A DNA stretch of 39,105 nucleotides from the NCBI GenBank assembly GCA_964654135.1, contig CAZZHV010000008.1:1-39105 (forward strand). The letters are read 5' to 3'. Under the pieces are notes generated by a model, which was not told where the DNA came from, made no database searches, and saw nothing but the letters and a program-made list of their open reading frames with translations. This DNA comes from CAMLQK01 sp964654135 (GTDB lineage Bacteria > Patescibacteriota > Saccharimonadia > Saccharimonadales > UBA4665). Position 1 is the stretch's first letter. Every line of letters starts with the position of its first letter. Positions 1-8,288 of the stretch are shown here, piece by piece. The translations under genes were made by a program, and so were the position numbers.

Positions 1-989
1 GAGCCCTGCCCTGGTGCGCTGGTTACGGAGATGCTACCGCCGTGTTGCTGGACAATTTTGTAAGCAATGCTAAGCCCTAAGCCATAGCCGCTGGTGTTTT
101 GACTAGAACGTGAACTGTCGGCTCGATAAAATCGATCAAAAATATGAGGTAGGTGCTCGGCTTCGATGCCCTGGCCTTCGTCGCGAACGTGCAGATAAAC
201 GTATTTTCCCTGTTGCTCGCCGGTTATATGTACTCGTTTTCTGGTGTCGCTGTACTTAATGGCGTTGTCGAGCAATACGGCGACAATTTGGGTAAGACTT
301 GGCAGATCGCCAACGGCCTTAAGAGTTGGGGCTTGATCGTCGATTTCGATATTCTTGGCTTGCGCCGTTTTGATTACTCGATTGATGGCATCGGTTGTTA
401 CATCGCTGAGCGCCACGGCTTCCATGCGCAGGTCATGATTATCCTCGCGCGCTAAGCGCAATAAGCCTTCGGCAAGTTCGCGTAATTTTTTAACTTCTTC
501 AACGTTGCTGTGAAGGAGCTCACGGGCTCGTGCTTCGCTGAGATGTTCTTTGCGGAGTGCCACTTCATTTTCTGCCTGAATGGCAGCCAGCGGCGTTCGT
601 AGTTCGTGAGAGGCATCTGATGCGAAGCGGGCTTGCGCTTCCATGGCCTCTTCGATTGGCTCTAGTGTGTGTCGCGCCAGAATGTAACTAACATAGGCGC
701 CACCGAGTAATGCTAGTGTATTGAGCAGGACAAGATTCCATAATAGATGCACGCGCGCATCGTGCACTCGATCGATAACATATGTTTTGTATCCGGTTTC
801 AAAATCGTTACTGTATTGGCTAAAGAATGTTGGTGGTGGGTCGCGGCGACCGAGCTCTTTGAATGAGGTATTGTAAAAAACCATACTGAAGCCAACGCTC
901 ATGACCATAATGATCCCGAGATATGACGCTGTTAATCGAGCAGTACTTGACTGCAAAAAACGCTTAACATGTTCAGTATCAATTTTCAT
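1..989 (-). CDS. Sensor histidine kinase, C-terminus beyond the window
   Basis: Read on the minus strand from ATG at 989, 7 nt after the response regulator stop. The N-terminus (MKIDTEHVKRFLQSSTARL) leads into a first membrane segment (SYLGIIMVMSVGFSMVFY), a short extracytoplasmic stretch and a second segment (LLWNLVLLNTLALLGGAYVSYIL). The HisKA domain follows, with the phospho-acceptor motif FASDASHELRTPLAAI, then HATPase_c with an N-box (AVLLDNAIKYS), a G1 box (VRDEGQGI), an F-box region (IFDRFYRAD) and a G2 box (GYGLGLSIA). It runs off the window at base 1, so only the last residues are missing. By family it autophosphorylates on the H-box histidine in response to an unknown envelope signal and passes phosphate to the regulator encoded just upstream. 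Very sure of the family; the stimulus is unknown. Confidence 0.93.
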   Translation of the reverse strand, partial: MKIDTEHVKRFLQSSTARLTASYLGIIMVMSVGFSMVFYNTSFKELGRRDPPPTFFSQYSNDFETGYKTYVIDRVHDARVHLLWNLVLLNTLALLGGAYVSYILARHTLEPIEEAMEAQARFASDASHELRTPLAAIQAENEVALRKEHLSEARARELLHSNVEEVKKLRELAEGLLRLAREDNHDLRMEAVALSDVTTDAINRVIKTAQAKNIEIDDQAPTLKAVGDLPSLTQIVAVLLDNAIKYSDTRKRVHITGEQQGKYVYLHVRDEGQGIEAEHLPHIFDRFYRADSSRSSQNTSGYGLGLSIAYKIVQQHGGSISVTSAPGQG

Positions 990-996
990 TTAATGC

Positions 997-1671
997 TTAA
1001 TCACCTATTTTATAGCCAAAACCACGGACTGTTTGCAGGAGCGCAGGTTTATCGAATGGTTTATCAATTTTAGCACGCAAATAAGCCATAAACACTTCGA
1101 CCGTGTTCGGTAATATGTCGGCGTCAAAGTCCCACACATGGGTAATAATATTGTGTTTGCTGAGGACCTTATTTTTGTTGCGCATTAAATACTCAAGGAG
1201 TGCATATTCCTTGCTCGACAACGAAATATGTTTGCTACTACGAATAATTTCGTGCGTTACAGTGTTGAGTGTTAGATCCGAAACCTGTAGCTCTTCGCCC
1301 AATGTCTCGTGTGGGCGTCGCAGGAGTGCTTTAACTCGTGCGAGTAGCTCCTCGAACGAGAACGGCTTAACAAGGTAGTCGTCGGCACCGGCATTGAGAC
1401 CAGCTACGCGATCGCGTACTTGGTCGCGAGCGGTCAAAATAAGAATTGGCGTGTGGTTGCCTTCTTCACGAAGAGTTTTGCAGATTTCTGCGCCGTCCAT
1501 GCCGCCTGGCAACATGCGATCTAAAATAATAAGGTCGTATTCTTCGTAGCGGGCAGCGTTGAGGCCTTCTTGGCCATCAAATGAAATGTCCGCAGCATAT
1601 GATTCCCCCTCGAGGCCTTCTTTGATGGCTCGGGCAATCTTGTGTTCGTCTTCTATAATCAAAATTCTCAT
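997..1671 (-). CDS. OmpR-family response regulator
   Basis: 224 aa, the usual length. A receiver domain (about 1-115) has the acidic pocket EDE near residues 7-9, the phospho-acceptor Asp in LIILDRMLPGG, the conserved Thr (ILILTARD) and Lys (YLVKPFSF). A winged-helix DNA-binding domain (about 125-222) ends in RAKIDKPF...QTVRGFGYKIGD, typical of OmpR/PhoB. It is co-transcribed with the histidine kinase that follows with a 7-nt gap. Upstream on the minus strand a TATACA box lies 9 nt before the ATG and I see no Shine-Dalgarno sequence, so the mRNA is probably leaderless or nearly so. The target genes are not evident. Confidence 0.95.
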   Translation of the reverse strand: MRILIIEDEHKIARAIKEGLEGESYAADISFDGQEGLNAARYEEYDLIILDRMLPGGMDGAEICKTLREEGNHTPILILTARDQVRDRVAGLNAGADDYLVKPFSFEELLARVKALLRRPHETLGEELQVSDLTLNTVTHEIIRSSKHISLSSKEYALLEYLMRNKNKVLSKHNIITHVWDFDADILPNTVEVFMAYLRAKIDKPFDKPALLQTVRGFGYKIGD

Positions 1672-1717
1672 ACTAGCTAGTGTATAGACCTTAGTTTAAA
1701 GAAAGCTGAGAAACAGC

Positions 1718-2596
1718 CTATTTTGCCTCCATGTAGGCGGTCGCGGCGCTGGTAATAGTGTGAAATATGGCGGTTCGAGCGTCGTAATCACTAAGGTCAG
1801 TACCCTTTGTGTAGATAGTCAGCGCAATGTGATGACCTTTGTAAGTGATAATGGCGGCGTCGTGTAGCTCGCCACCCAGGTAGCCGTATTTGTGGTAGAT
1901 TGTAGCAGCAGACGGCAACGCGGCCGAAATCAGATCTTCGTTACTTGTGTGCTGCATGTATGAATAAAGAAGTTTAGCGTGCGTTTGTGTAATGAGTTCG
2001 CCGTCGTAAAGTTTGGCCAATAACTGTGCCTCATCATGGGGTGTTATGGTGTTCTCGTACGGATCGTACGACGTTAGTCCTAGATTTGCGCCGTAAGCCT
2101 GTAACTGCGGCTTACCGAGGTAATCGTTGAGGTCTGCCCAGGCATCGTTGTCACTGAGGTTGATCATTTTTTGCAGCAACGTTTGCGCCGACGATCCATT
2201 AATGACTGTATCAAGCGTAGCGCTGCCCTGTTCAACACGATGTAGATATAAGATAGCGGTTAGTACTTTCGTAGTGCTAGCCGCTGTATACGCGGCTGTT
2301 TCGCCAACATCAGTTTGCGCGTCTGTGTCGAGGTCGATCATTGAAACGCCAATATCAGCAGCCGTGTAGTTACTGATTGTACTCTGAACACTCGAAATAA
2401 ACGTGGCTTTCGCCACGGCCACTTGGGCTTTGTCTGCTGCGGATGAAGTCGTAGCAGTCTCCTCTTTGTTACTTGCTTGCGTGCGTGTATGAGCGGAAGT
2501 TTTCCTAGTGATACTATAACCAGACGCCAAAACCGCAGCAACTACTATAATCACTGCAATAAAAAATTTTAATGAATGGGCGGCGGAACGTTTCAT
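1718..2596 (-). CDS. Membrane-anchored serine hydrolase of the class A beta-lactamase / PBP-like fold
   Basis: 292 aa. A single N-terminal hydrophobic segment (about 9-27) acts as an uncleaved signal or anchor, followed by a Ser/Thr/Ala-rich linker and a catalytic domain. The three motifs of the DD-peptidase/beta-lactamase superfamily are visible: STTK (107-110, nucleophile Ser), SDN (148-150) and KYG (about 236-238) in place of KTG. The substrate may be peptidoglycan or an antibiotic; the sequence does not decide, and the Tyr in KYG and the lack of an obvious omega-loop ExxxN make true beta-lactamase activity uncertain. The start has a GGGAAG ribosome-binding site and a TATAGT box shortly upstream. 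It is transcribed in the same direction as the two-component genes, 46 nt upstream of the regulator. Confidence 0.85.
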   Translation of the reverse strand: MKRSAAHSLKFFIAVIIVVAAVLASGYSITRKTSAHTRTQASNKEETATTSSAADKAQVAVAKATFISSVQSTISNYTAADIGVSMIDLDTDAQTDVGETAAYTAASTTKVLTAILYLHRVEQGSATLDTVINGSSAQTLLQKMINLSDNDAWADLNDYLGKPQLQAYGANLGLTSYDPYENTITPHDEAQLLAKLYDGELITQTHAKLLYSYMQHTSNEDLISAALPSAATIYHKYGYLGGELHDAAIITYKGHHIALTIYTKGTDLSDYDARTAIFHTITSAATAYMEAK

Positions 2597-2657
2597 TACT
2601 TCCCACTATAATCCTTAAGTATTAAAGATTACTGAATTAACTTTTTTGTGTGCGGCG

Positions 2658-3683
2658 CTATGTATTTGAAGTAGTTTCGCTCAGTAGCATGCGAACAGCG
2701 GCGAGTAATATGATTGCGACAACGAGGGTTACGATTGCCGTTAGCTGGTAACTAAAAAATAGGAATACTTGTGTGACAAAAATGTTAATAAGTAGTGCAG
2801 TTTCGAAGCGTTGCAACGCAGTGTGCGTTCGATTGGTCTGAATATACCAAGCACCCCAGACAATGTATCCGGTAGAGGCGGCTGAAGAAACAATCGCAAA
2901 TATATTATTCTGATTGCCTGGCGCAATTATGTCTAAAATTGAGCCGTTAAAGGTTCTTTGTAACACCAGTGAGCCAACAACCACAGCTAGGATGCCAATT
3001 CCATAAATATAGAACAGTGTGAGCAGTGTAGCGGCAAAGCGTGGACGTCGAATTAACATCTGGAAATAAGCGTGTACCCTGCTTGCCCAACGATTGATAA
3101 TAAAAGGCTGGCTTTGTTTGGTGGGCTTGGCGTGATCAATAAAAGCTGCTGCAGTTTTGTATAGCGGATGGTGAGGGTCGGATTTGGCAAGAAGTTCGCG
3201 AGCGCGAGTGTATTCACGCTCATCAAGTTCATCAATTGCGCCCTCCATTGCTAAGCCAATAGCATTAGCCAAGTAGTCGGCTGGATGGTAGGTGCGCCGA
3301 ATAATATAGCGCGTTAAGAGGTATAAAACTACGAATGAGACATAGATAATGCTCACTGCTGGCTTGAAGAAATAATTATTATCCTGAGTTATAAACTTAC
3401 CAAGTTCATCCCAAAAAAGGCCAAATCCAATGCCACCAAGATAAGCAGCGAACTCACGCGATGAGCGATTGATAGCGCCCATCATAACGAGCATTGCAGC
3501 TAGCATTAAAATACCACCAGGCAGCAAATGGGCAATGTGCAAGCCGTTGCCGCCTATTTGCGGGTAACCAGAAAGATGTAAATACAAACGCACCACAAGT
3601 ACGGTGACAATTGAGCTTAAGATAAAGGTATCGAATAGTCGCCCGGCGTCTATATTTCGCACCAAGCGGACAGGACTTTTCAC
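2658..3683 (-). CDS. Multi-spanning membrane protein, unknown function
   Basis: 341 aa beginning with GTG that overlaps the stop of the upstream exonuclease gene (GTGA overlap), so the two are translationally coupled. I count about four hydrophobic segments in the N-terminal part (LSSIVTVLVVRLYL; LLPGGILMLAAMLVMMGAI; AAYLGGIGFGLFWDEL; VSIIYVSFVVLYLLTRY), a soluble central part (about 140-200) with DELDEREYTRARELL, and about four more segments to the end. I do not recognise a named family. A transport or scaffold role would be a guess. Confidence 0.75.
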   Translation of the reverse strand: MKSPVRLVRNIDAGRLFDTFILSSIVTVLVVRLYLHLSGYPQIGGNGLHIAHLLPGGILMLAAMLVMMGAINRSSREFAAYLGGIGFGLFWDELGKFITQDNNYFFKPAVSIIYVSFVVLYLLTRYIIRRTYHPADYLANAIGLAMEGAIDELDEREYTRARELLAKSDPHHPLYKTAAAFIDHAKPTKQSQPFIINRWASRVHAYFQMLIRRPRFAATLLTLFYIYGIGILAVVVGSLVLQRTFNGSILDIIAPGNQNNIFAIVSSAASTGYIVWGAWYIQTNRTHTALQRFETALLINIFVTQVFLFFSYQLTAIVTLVVAIILLAAVRMLLSETTSNT

Positions 3684-4276
3684 GCAGTCTGCCCTTCGTC
3701 GAACGTTTTGGAAAGGAGCGGAAGTTTAACCTGCTTGGCAATAGCCTGCAGCAGGATGTCTCGCTCAAAAGCTGTTTCAGCGTGCTGCAAGAACTGCCAG
3801 AGCACGTTTGCATCGTCATACGCACGGTGTCGTGCGGCATAGCTAAAACCATGACGCTCAATAAGATTAGCCAATTTATGGCTTTTGTATTCTGGATAGA
3901 GCGCCCGTGATAAACGTACAGTACATAAGCGCAGCGGATCAAAATCACGGCCTATGCGTGCGAATTCTTGCTTAAGGAACGAGTAGTCAAAATTAACGTT
4001 GTGCGCCACAAAAACTGCACCATCCAAAATTTGATGTAATTCCTCGGCGATTTCTTCAAAAACTGGCGCTACACGCAAATCATCGTCGGTAATGCCAGTA
4101 AGTTGCGTAGTAAAACGTGACAATTCAGTGCCTGGGTCGATGAGCTTATTGAGCTCCTGAACAACTTCCCCATTTTGGACACGAATTGCGGCAACTTCAA
4201 TGACGCGTCCACTGGTCGGGCTGAGTCCAGTAGTTTCGATATCAACAAAAACGAGTGGTTCGTGTAGCGCTCTCAT
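3680..4276 (-). CDS. DnaQ-like DEDDh 3'-5' exonuclease
   Basis: About 198 aa. Exo I motif FVDIETTGLSP (Asp12, Glu14), exo II HNVNFDYSFL and exo III HRAYDDA give the complete DEDDh set. The family comprises the proofreading epsilon subunit of DNA polymerase III and related RNases/DNases. The stand-alone form and short length fit a PolC-type or epsilon-like exonuclease. I chose ATG at 4276 rather than 4303 because a TATACT box lies 9 nt upstream of it and no ribosome-binding site precedes either start, so a near-leaderless mRNA is likely. The 3' end overlaps the start of the next membrane-protein gene. Confidence 0.9.
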   Translation of the reverse strand: MRALHEPLVFVDIETTGLSPTSGRVIEVAAIRVQNGEVVQELNKLIDPGTELSRFTTQLTGITDDDLRVAPVFEEIAEELHQILDGAVFVAHNVNFDYSFLKQEFARIGRDFDPLRLCTVRLSRALYPEYKSHKLANLIERHGFSYAARHRAYDDANVLWQFLQHAETAFERDILLQAIAKQVKLPLLSKTFDEGQTA

Positions 4277-4362
4277 ATAGCTACTAGTATATGTGAGATG
4301 CAAGATATTTCACAGCATGGCTCAGCAATGCTCTCATAATGGTATGTGGATAAGGAGGAGTT

Positions 4363-4548
4363 ATGGACTCAGAAGAAGAGCAGAACTTGCGTGACCAAGA
4401 ATGGCAGCAACAAGCACATAAGCCAGGTGACGTCGTTCGCCCAACAATTGACCAGGAACAATTTGTAAAGGAAGTGGACTACAGACCTGACTCCGAGGAT
4501 GACGATAACGGTATTGGCCCCGTGGAATGGGACCACGAAAATAACTAA
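4363..4548 (+). CDS. Small acidic hydrophilic protein
   Basis: 61 aa starting MDSEEEQNLRDQEWQQQ, with no hydrophobic segment, strongly acidic and rich in Asp, Glu and Gln. It is probably real despite its size because a strong Shine-Dalgarno sequence (AAGGAGGAG) sits at the right distance before the ATG. It is convergent with tspO, with 2 nt between the stops. Family unknown. The composition suggests a soluble, possibly disordered protein. Confidence 0.7.
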   Translation: MDSEEEQNLRDQEWQQQAHKPGDVVRPTIDQEQFVKEVDYRPDSEDDDNGIGPVEWDHENN

Positions 4549-4550
4549 TA

Positions 4551-5039
4551 CTAAACGAAGTTACGTATAACAATACCAATGTTCAGCGCAGTTGCAAACG
4601 TTACCCATGCAAGGTACGGCCAAAGCAACTGCGCTGCTTTGTAGCTAATTGGGCTAAAGCTCCACATTGTGAGAATAATGCTACCCCACAAAAAGACGAT
4701 ATCTACGAGAGCCCAGACTGGCTGATGCATGCCAAAGAAGACAAGCGACCATAGTAGGTTGAGTGTGATCTGGAACAGAAACAGACCAGTGGCGAGTTTA
4801 CGCGGATGCTCGCGCTGATGAAGTATGGTGTAGAACGCAATTCCCTGCAGTAGATACAAAAAACTCCATACTGGCCCAAAGACCCAATTTGGCGGATTAA
4901 AGCCAGGCTTCGTAAGTGTAGCGTACCATGTATCGATTTGGCTATTTGTGGCGAGTGAACCGATAACGCCTGCCGTAACTGGAACCGCAAGAGCAATAAT
5001 AAAAAGGCACAGGTTGAAGGTTTTTGTATTATGTTTCAT
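4551..5039 (-). CDS. tspO: TspO/MBR-family membrane protein
   Basis: About 162 aa with five predicted helices. The diagnostic TspO signature WYATLTKPGFNPPNWVFGPVW is present, as are the conserved Trp/Asn positions of helix 3-4 (NLLWSLVFFG). The family binds tetrapyrroles and other hydrophobic ligands in the membrane. The start was chosen at ATG 5039: TATAGT lies 6 nt upstream, which fits a leaderless transcript, whereas the GTG two codons earlier falls inside the promoter spacing. Tetrapyrrole binding here is inferred from the family. Confidence 0.93.
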   Translation of the reverse strand: MKHNTKTFNLCLFIIALAVPVTAGVIGSLATNSQIDTWYATLTKPGFNPPNWVFGPVWSFLYLLQGIAFYTILHQREHPRKLATGLFLFQITLNLLWSLVFFGMHQPVWALVDIVFLWGSIILTMWSFSPISYKAAQLLWPYLAWVTFATALNIGIVIRNFV

Positions 5040-5090
5040 AAGCACACTATACTGCTTCGTCCGTCTTGGAGCTGTAAGGAATTTTACAAG

Positions 5091-5121
5091 AAAAGAGCCG
5101 CTGTATTGAAGCGGCTCTTTT
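5091..5121 (-). terminator. Intrinsic terminator (bidirectional)
   Basis: AAAAGAGCCGC, a 9-nt loop, then GCGGCTCTTTT. The 11-bp stem has a T run on either strand. It lies just after the GH6 gene stop at 5140 and in front of tspO. Confidence 0.9.
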
Positions 5122-5139
5122 GCATGTCGAGACTAAGTA

Positions 5140-6843
5140 CTAATACTTGGCGTTAGTAATTAGCATTTGTGCGTACGATCCGAACCACTGACCGGCTGCT
5201 GGGCCGCCGTTGCAGTTTCCGTCGGACTCACCTGCTCGTTTAATCCAGAGGTAGGCATCAACATTCGTTTGGCCCGAAGTGGTGGTTGGTTTCTTGCCGA
5301 GACCACGTCCTGGAGGGTTACACCATTGGTTGTCTGCTGTAGGGCCTTGGCCATTTCGACTGGTGTCGACAACATATGGCTTGCCGCCAACCTTACCCGA
5401 TACGGTATTGCCGTAGTTAATGTTGCTATCGTTTGTCTGGAAGTTTGATACGTTTAGAGAGAAGCCGCGTGCATTTGCAATGTTAGCGCGATTGAGACGT
5501 GATGCCATATCAGTTGCATTAATCCAAGCTGATGTGCCTGCGTCGATGTAGACGTACGCTTTGGTCTGGCTTGAGAATACGTTTACGGCATCAGATATGA
5601 GTGACAAACGTTCATTTTGGTCACCTGCACCCAGGCAGTCCATTTGTGCAAGCGCATCTGGTTCGAGGACAACAATCGCTTCGCGGTTGCCAATACCACT
5701 GGCAAAGTTGCGAATCCAAGTTTTGTACGTTGCTGCGTCTTTAGCGCCACCTGCAGAGTAGCTGCCACAGTCACGATGTGGAACATTGTAGGCAACAAGT
5801 TGAGCGAGTTGACCCTTGCTGCTGGCACTGTCGACGAGTGTCTTAACTGCTCCAGCAGGAGTTGGCGTCCAGTCGCCAAACCATTCAGCAATTGGCTGAG
5901 TTGCAAGTGCTGCAGGCCGACCAGCATTAGCGTAGCTTGGGCTGACGTACAGGCCCTTGCCGCGAGGATTATTGGTGCTACTTGGAGGCGTTGGAGTGCT
6001 TGGCGCGGTGTACTTCACGGATACACTATTACTCAGGTCAGAGGTGGCGCCACCGCTATTAACTGCCTGAACTTGGTAGGCATATGTCTGGCCAGAGGTT
6101 ACATTGTTATCTGCGTATGTAGTAATAGTTGCGCCGAGCGTGGCTATAACCTGGCCACCACGTAGAACTTTGTAGTTGGCAATGCCAGTACTGCTGCTCG
6201 CAGTCCAATTGAGTGTTACGCCGCTACCAACGACAGAGCCCTTGAGGTTAGCAGGAGCTGCAGGTCGAGGTGTTGAGATTGTAGGAACTGTCCACTTTTG
6301 GGCGTCCGTGCCGTTACAGGTGTAGATCCATACCTGATTGCCATTGTCAGTTTTGGCATATTGGTCATCGAGACACATGCCTGAATTTGGATTAATGATA
6401 GTCTTAGCATCTTTATTGACTTTCCATTGCTGCGCTACGGTTCCGTTGCAGTGGTATAGCTGAACAAGGGTCTTAGAAGTTTTAGCCGCTGCCTGAACGT
6501 CGAGACAATATCCTTGTACGCGAATCGTACCGTCGCCAGGTAGAGTCCAAGCTTGAGCAACGGTACCATTACACTGCCAGAGCTGAATTTTGTTGCCATC
6601 AGCAACTTTTGCAGCGCTGTTGTCGAGACATTTGTTGGCGATGCCGGTAATTGGTCCGGTAACACTTGCAGCATGGCTGAGCATGAGTGTGGCAATGCCC
6701 ACAATCATAACAGCGAGCGCTGCAAATGAGCCAATCCAGCGTTTGCCCATCCAGGTCATACCTACATTTTTATTATTTACTACTTTGGCGCTGCTGCGTG
6801 GTTTGGCTGCGCTACTCCGTTTGGCTTTTGGTTTAGTTGCCAT
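5140..6843 (-). CDS. Secreted RICIN-FN3-GH6 glycoside hydrolase (cellulase type)
   Basis: 567 aa. The order is a lysine/serine-rich cytoplasmic tail (1-about 32), one hydrophobic segment (about 34-58, long-n-region signal or anchor), a ricin-B lectin repeat domain (about 60-190, with repeated KCLDN/YCLDV/MCLDD and QKW/QAW motifs), an FN3 domain (about 195-275), and a GH6 domain (about 290-567). GH6 signatures: AYNVPHRDCGSYSAGG with the catalytic Asp, VVLEPDALAQMDCLG, VVDTSRNGQGP and WCNPPGRGLG. The family cleaves beta-1,4-glucan by inversion. Paired cysteines fit export. The GGAAGGG ribosome-binding site supports the start. It shares its N-terminal plan and RICIN domain with the GH16 protein at 21877-23304. 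Codon use is that of the surrounding genome. Confidence 0.93.
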   Translation of the reverse strand: MATKPKAKRSSAAKPRSSAKVVNNKNVGMTWMGKRWIGSFAALAVMIVGIATLMLSHAASVTGPITGIANKCLDNSAAKVADGNKIQLWQCNGTVAQAWTLPGDGTIRVQGYCLDVQAAAKTSKTLVQLYHCNGTVAQQWKVNKDAKTIINPNSGMCLDDQYAKTDNGNQVWIYTCNGTDAQKWTVPTISTPRPAAPANLKGSVVGSGVTLNWTASSSTGIANYKVLRGGQVIATLGATITTYADNNVTSGQTYAYQVQAVNSGGATSDLSNSVSVKYTAPSTPTPPSSTNNPRGKGLYVSPSYANAGRPAALATQPIAEWFGDWTPTPAGAVKTLVDSASSKGQLAQLVAYNVPHRDCGSYSAGGAKDAATYKTWIRNFASGIGNREAIVVLEPDALAQMDCLGAGDQNERLSLISDAVNVFSSQTKAYVYIDAGTSAWINATDMASRLNRANIANARGFSLNVSNFQTNDSNINYGNTVSGKVGGKPYVVDTSRNGQGPTADNQWCNPPGRGLGKKPTTTSGQTNVDAYLWIKRAGESDGNCNGGPAAGQWFGSYAQMLITNAKY

Positions 6844-6980
6844 GGTTCGTGCCCTTCCTTTTATTTTTTCAGCTTTTCTTCATTTTTGTTTGTTATTTGA
6901 TGACCATATAGTAGCATGAGCAATTTAAGGCAACAACTTATTTCGAAAATCTATACCATAACCGGTATACTATATGTATT

Positions 6981-7628
6981 ATGTTCGTTCGGTCGCAATC
7001 TTCGTTTATAACCAGTGTCAAAATCTTCTGCCACACCCTTATTCCTTCAAGTGCAAGCGTCATTACGAGTTTTCTTTTGGCTATCACCATCATGGGAGGC
7101 CACTTATTGCTCGTAACACTTAATGGCGAAGTCCGTCCGGCAACATTCGATGACCAGATATTCAACGCGTATAGTACAAATGTTGTCGATCCCCTGCTCC
7201 GTATTACGAATAGCTCTGTGCTTAATAATGGACTGGGAATTTTGTTTTGGGGTATTTTTGGGTGGATTTTATACGCTGGCGTGGCCTTTGTTGCGAGCAA
7301 CGTTAGCGAATGGCGACTCGCTAGACACGAGGTGCGCATTGCCAGCGGCACTATTGTGAACAGCCCCATGCAACGCGGCCTGGCTGTACGACTTTTATGG
7401 CGATTTGCGATTGCAGTTTGCCTTATCGTATACACGATGGTAATTATGCCGGTATTACACTATTGCCTGACAAACGATTGGCAAATGCTCGTTTCGTCGA
7501 GTATTACAGAAACACTCCCTTACTTCTTTAGGAGTTTGGGAGTGTGGCTGCTTGTTTTTCATGGGTACCTGGTGCTTCTGCGCCTCTATATGATGCGCAC
7601 CAGAATTTTTGGCGAAATTTTGTACTAA
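6981..7628 (+). CDS. Membrane protein, unknown
   Basis: 215 aa with about four hydrophobic segments (SVITSFLLAITIMGGHLLLV; LGILFWGIFGWILYAGVAFV; WRFAIAVCLIVYTMVIMPVL; FFRSLGVWLLVFHGYLVLL) and basic loops. It is divergent from the GH6 gene. A TATACT box lies 9 nt before the ATG with no Shine-Dalgarno sequence, so the transcript is likely near-leaderless. I do not recognise the family. Confidence 0.75.
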   Translation: MFVRSQSSFITSVKIFCHTLIPSSASVITSFLLAITIMGGHLLLVTLNGEVRPATFDDQIFNAYSTNVVDPLLRITNSSVLNNGLGILFWGIFGWILYAGVAFVASNVSEWRLARHEVRIASGTIVNSPMQRGLAVRLLWRFAIAVCLIVYTMVIMPVLHYCLTNDWQMLVSSSITETLPYFFRSLGVWLLVFHGYLVLLRLYMMRTRIFGEILY

Positions 7629-7646
7629 AAGACGTGTTCTTCGACC

Positions 7647-8279
7647 TTAGGCTGGCGGTGCGGTCATCTCGATTTGCATCAAACTCTTGGCATCAACTGT
7701 GCCGTCTTCTTTGACTTTGTAGTCGAGGATAGTGCCGAATAGCATTTCTACGCTGGCGATGTCTTCGTCGCTGATAGATTCAATGTACTTCATAAGTGCG
7801 CGAATAGAGTTGCCGTGTGATACGACAAGAATGGTCTTGCCTTCTTTGAGCCTTGGCAAAATAACATGTTGGTAAAAAGGCACAGCTCGTTCGTAAACAT
7901 CTTTGAGAGTTTCGCCATTGGTGATCGGGTGGTTCCAATCGCGACGAATGCTATTAAATTCTTCCTCGCCTACTTTATCGCGAACTTCCCACTTGTTCAT
8001 GCCGGTGTAATCACCGTAGTCACGTTCGTTAATGTCGCCGCTGCGTTCATAAGGTACTTCAATCTGACCTGAGCCATCAAGAATGCCCTCGAGTGTTTCT
8101 TTGGTGCGAATTTGGAGTGAGCAAAATGCCTCATCGATTTTGATATCTTTGAGGGCTTCACCAATTTGTGCTGCTTGGTGAAAGCCGTTTGCTGACAAGT
8201 GAACGTCGGTAGTGCCTGTCCATTTACCGAGTGCATTCCACTCAGATTCACAGTGACGTGTAATTAGTAATTGTCCCAT
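7647..8279 (-). CDS. gpmA: 2,3-bisphosphoglycerate-dependent phosphoglycerate mutase
   Basis: About 210 aa histidine-phosphatase fold. The N-terminal phospho-histidine motif reads ITRHCESEWN (His9), with Cys in place of the usual Gly of RHG. The enzyme-specific stretches NERDYGDYTG, SIRRDWNHPI and GETLKDVYERA, and the second histidine in VVSHGNSIRAL, match GpmA rather than a general phosphatase. The reaction converts 3-phosphoglycerate to 2-phosphoglycerate; enolase, the next enzyme, is encoded 1 kb away. The gene follows the D-hydroxyacid dehydrogenase with a few bases between them, as one operon. An in-frame ATG two codons earlier (8285) is also possible. Confidence 0.9.
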   Translation of the reverse strand: MGQLLITRHCESEWNALGKWTGTTDVHLSANGFHQAAQIGEALKDIKIDEAFCSLQIRTKETLEGILDGSGQIEVPYERSGDINERDYGDYTGMNKWEVRDKVGEEEFNSIRRDWNHPITNGETLKDVYERAVPFYQHVILPRLKEGKTILVVSHGNSIRALMKYIESISDEDIASVEMLFGTILDYKVKEDGTVDAKSLMQIEMTAPPA

Positions 8280-8288
8280 TGCCATAAT

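Noticed and set aside
153..455. 100-aa plus-strand ORF at the window start
   Set aside because: It lies antisense to the histidine kinase ATPase domain, which reads through the same region with all its motifs.
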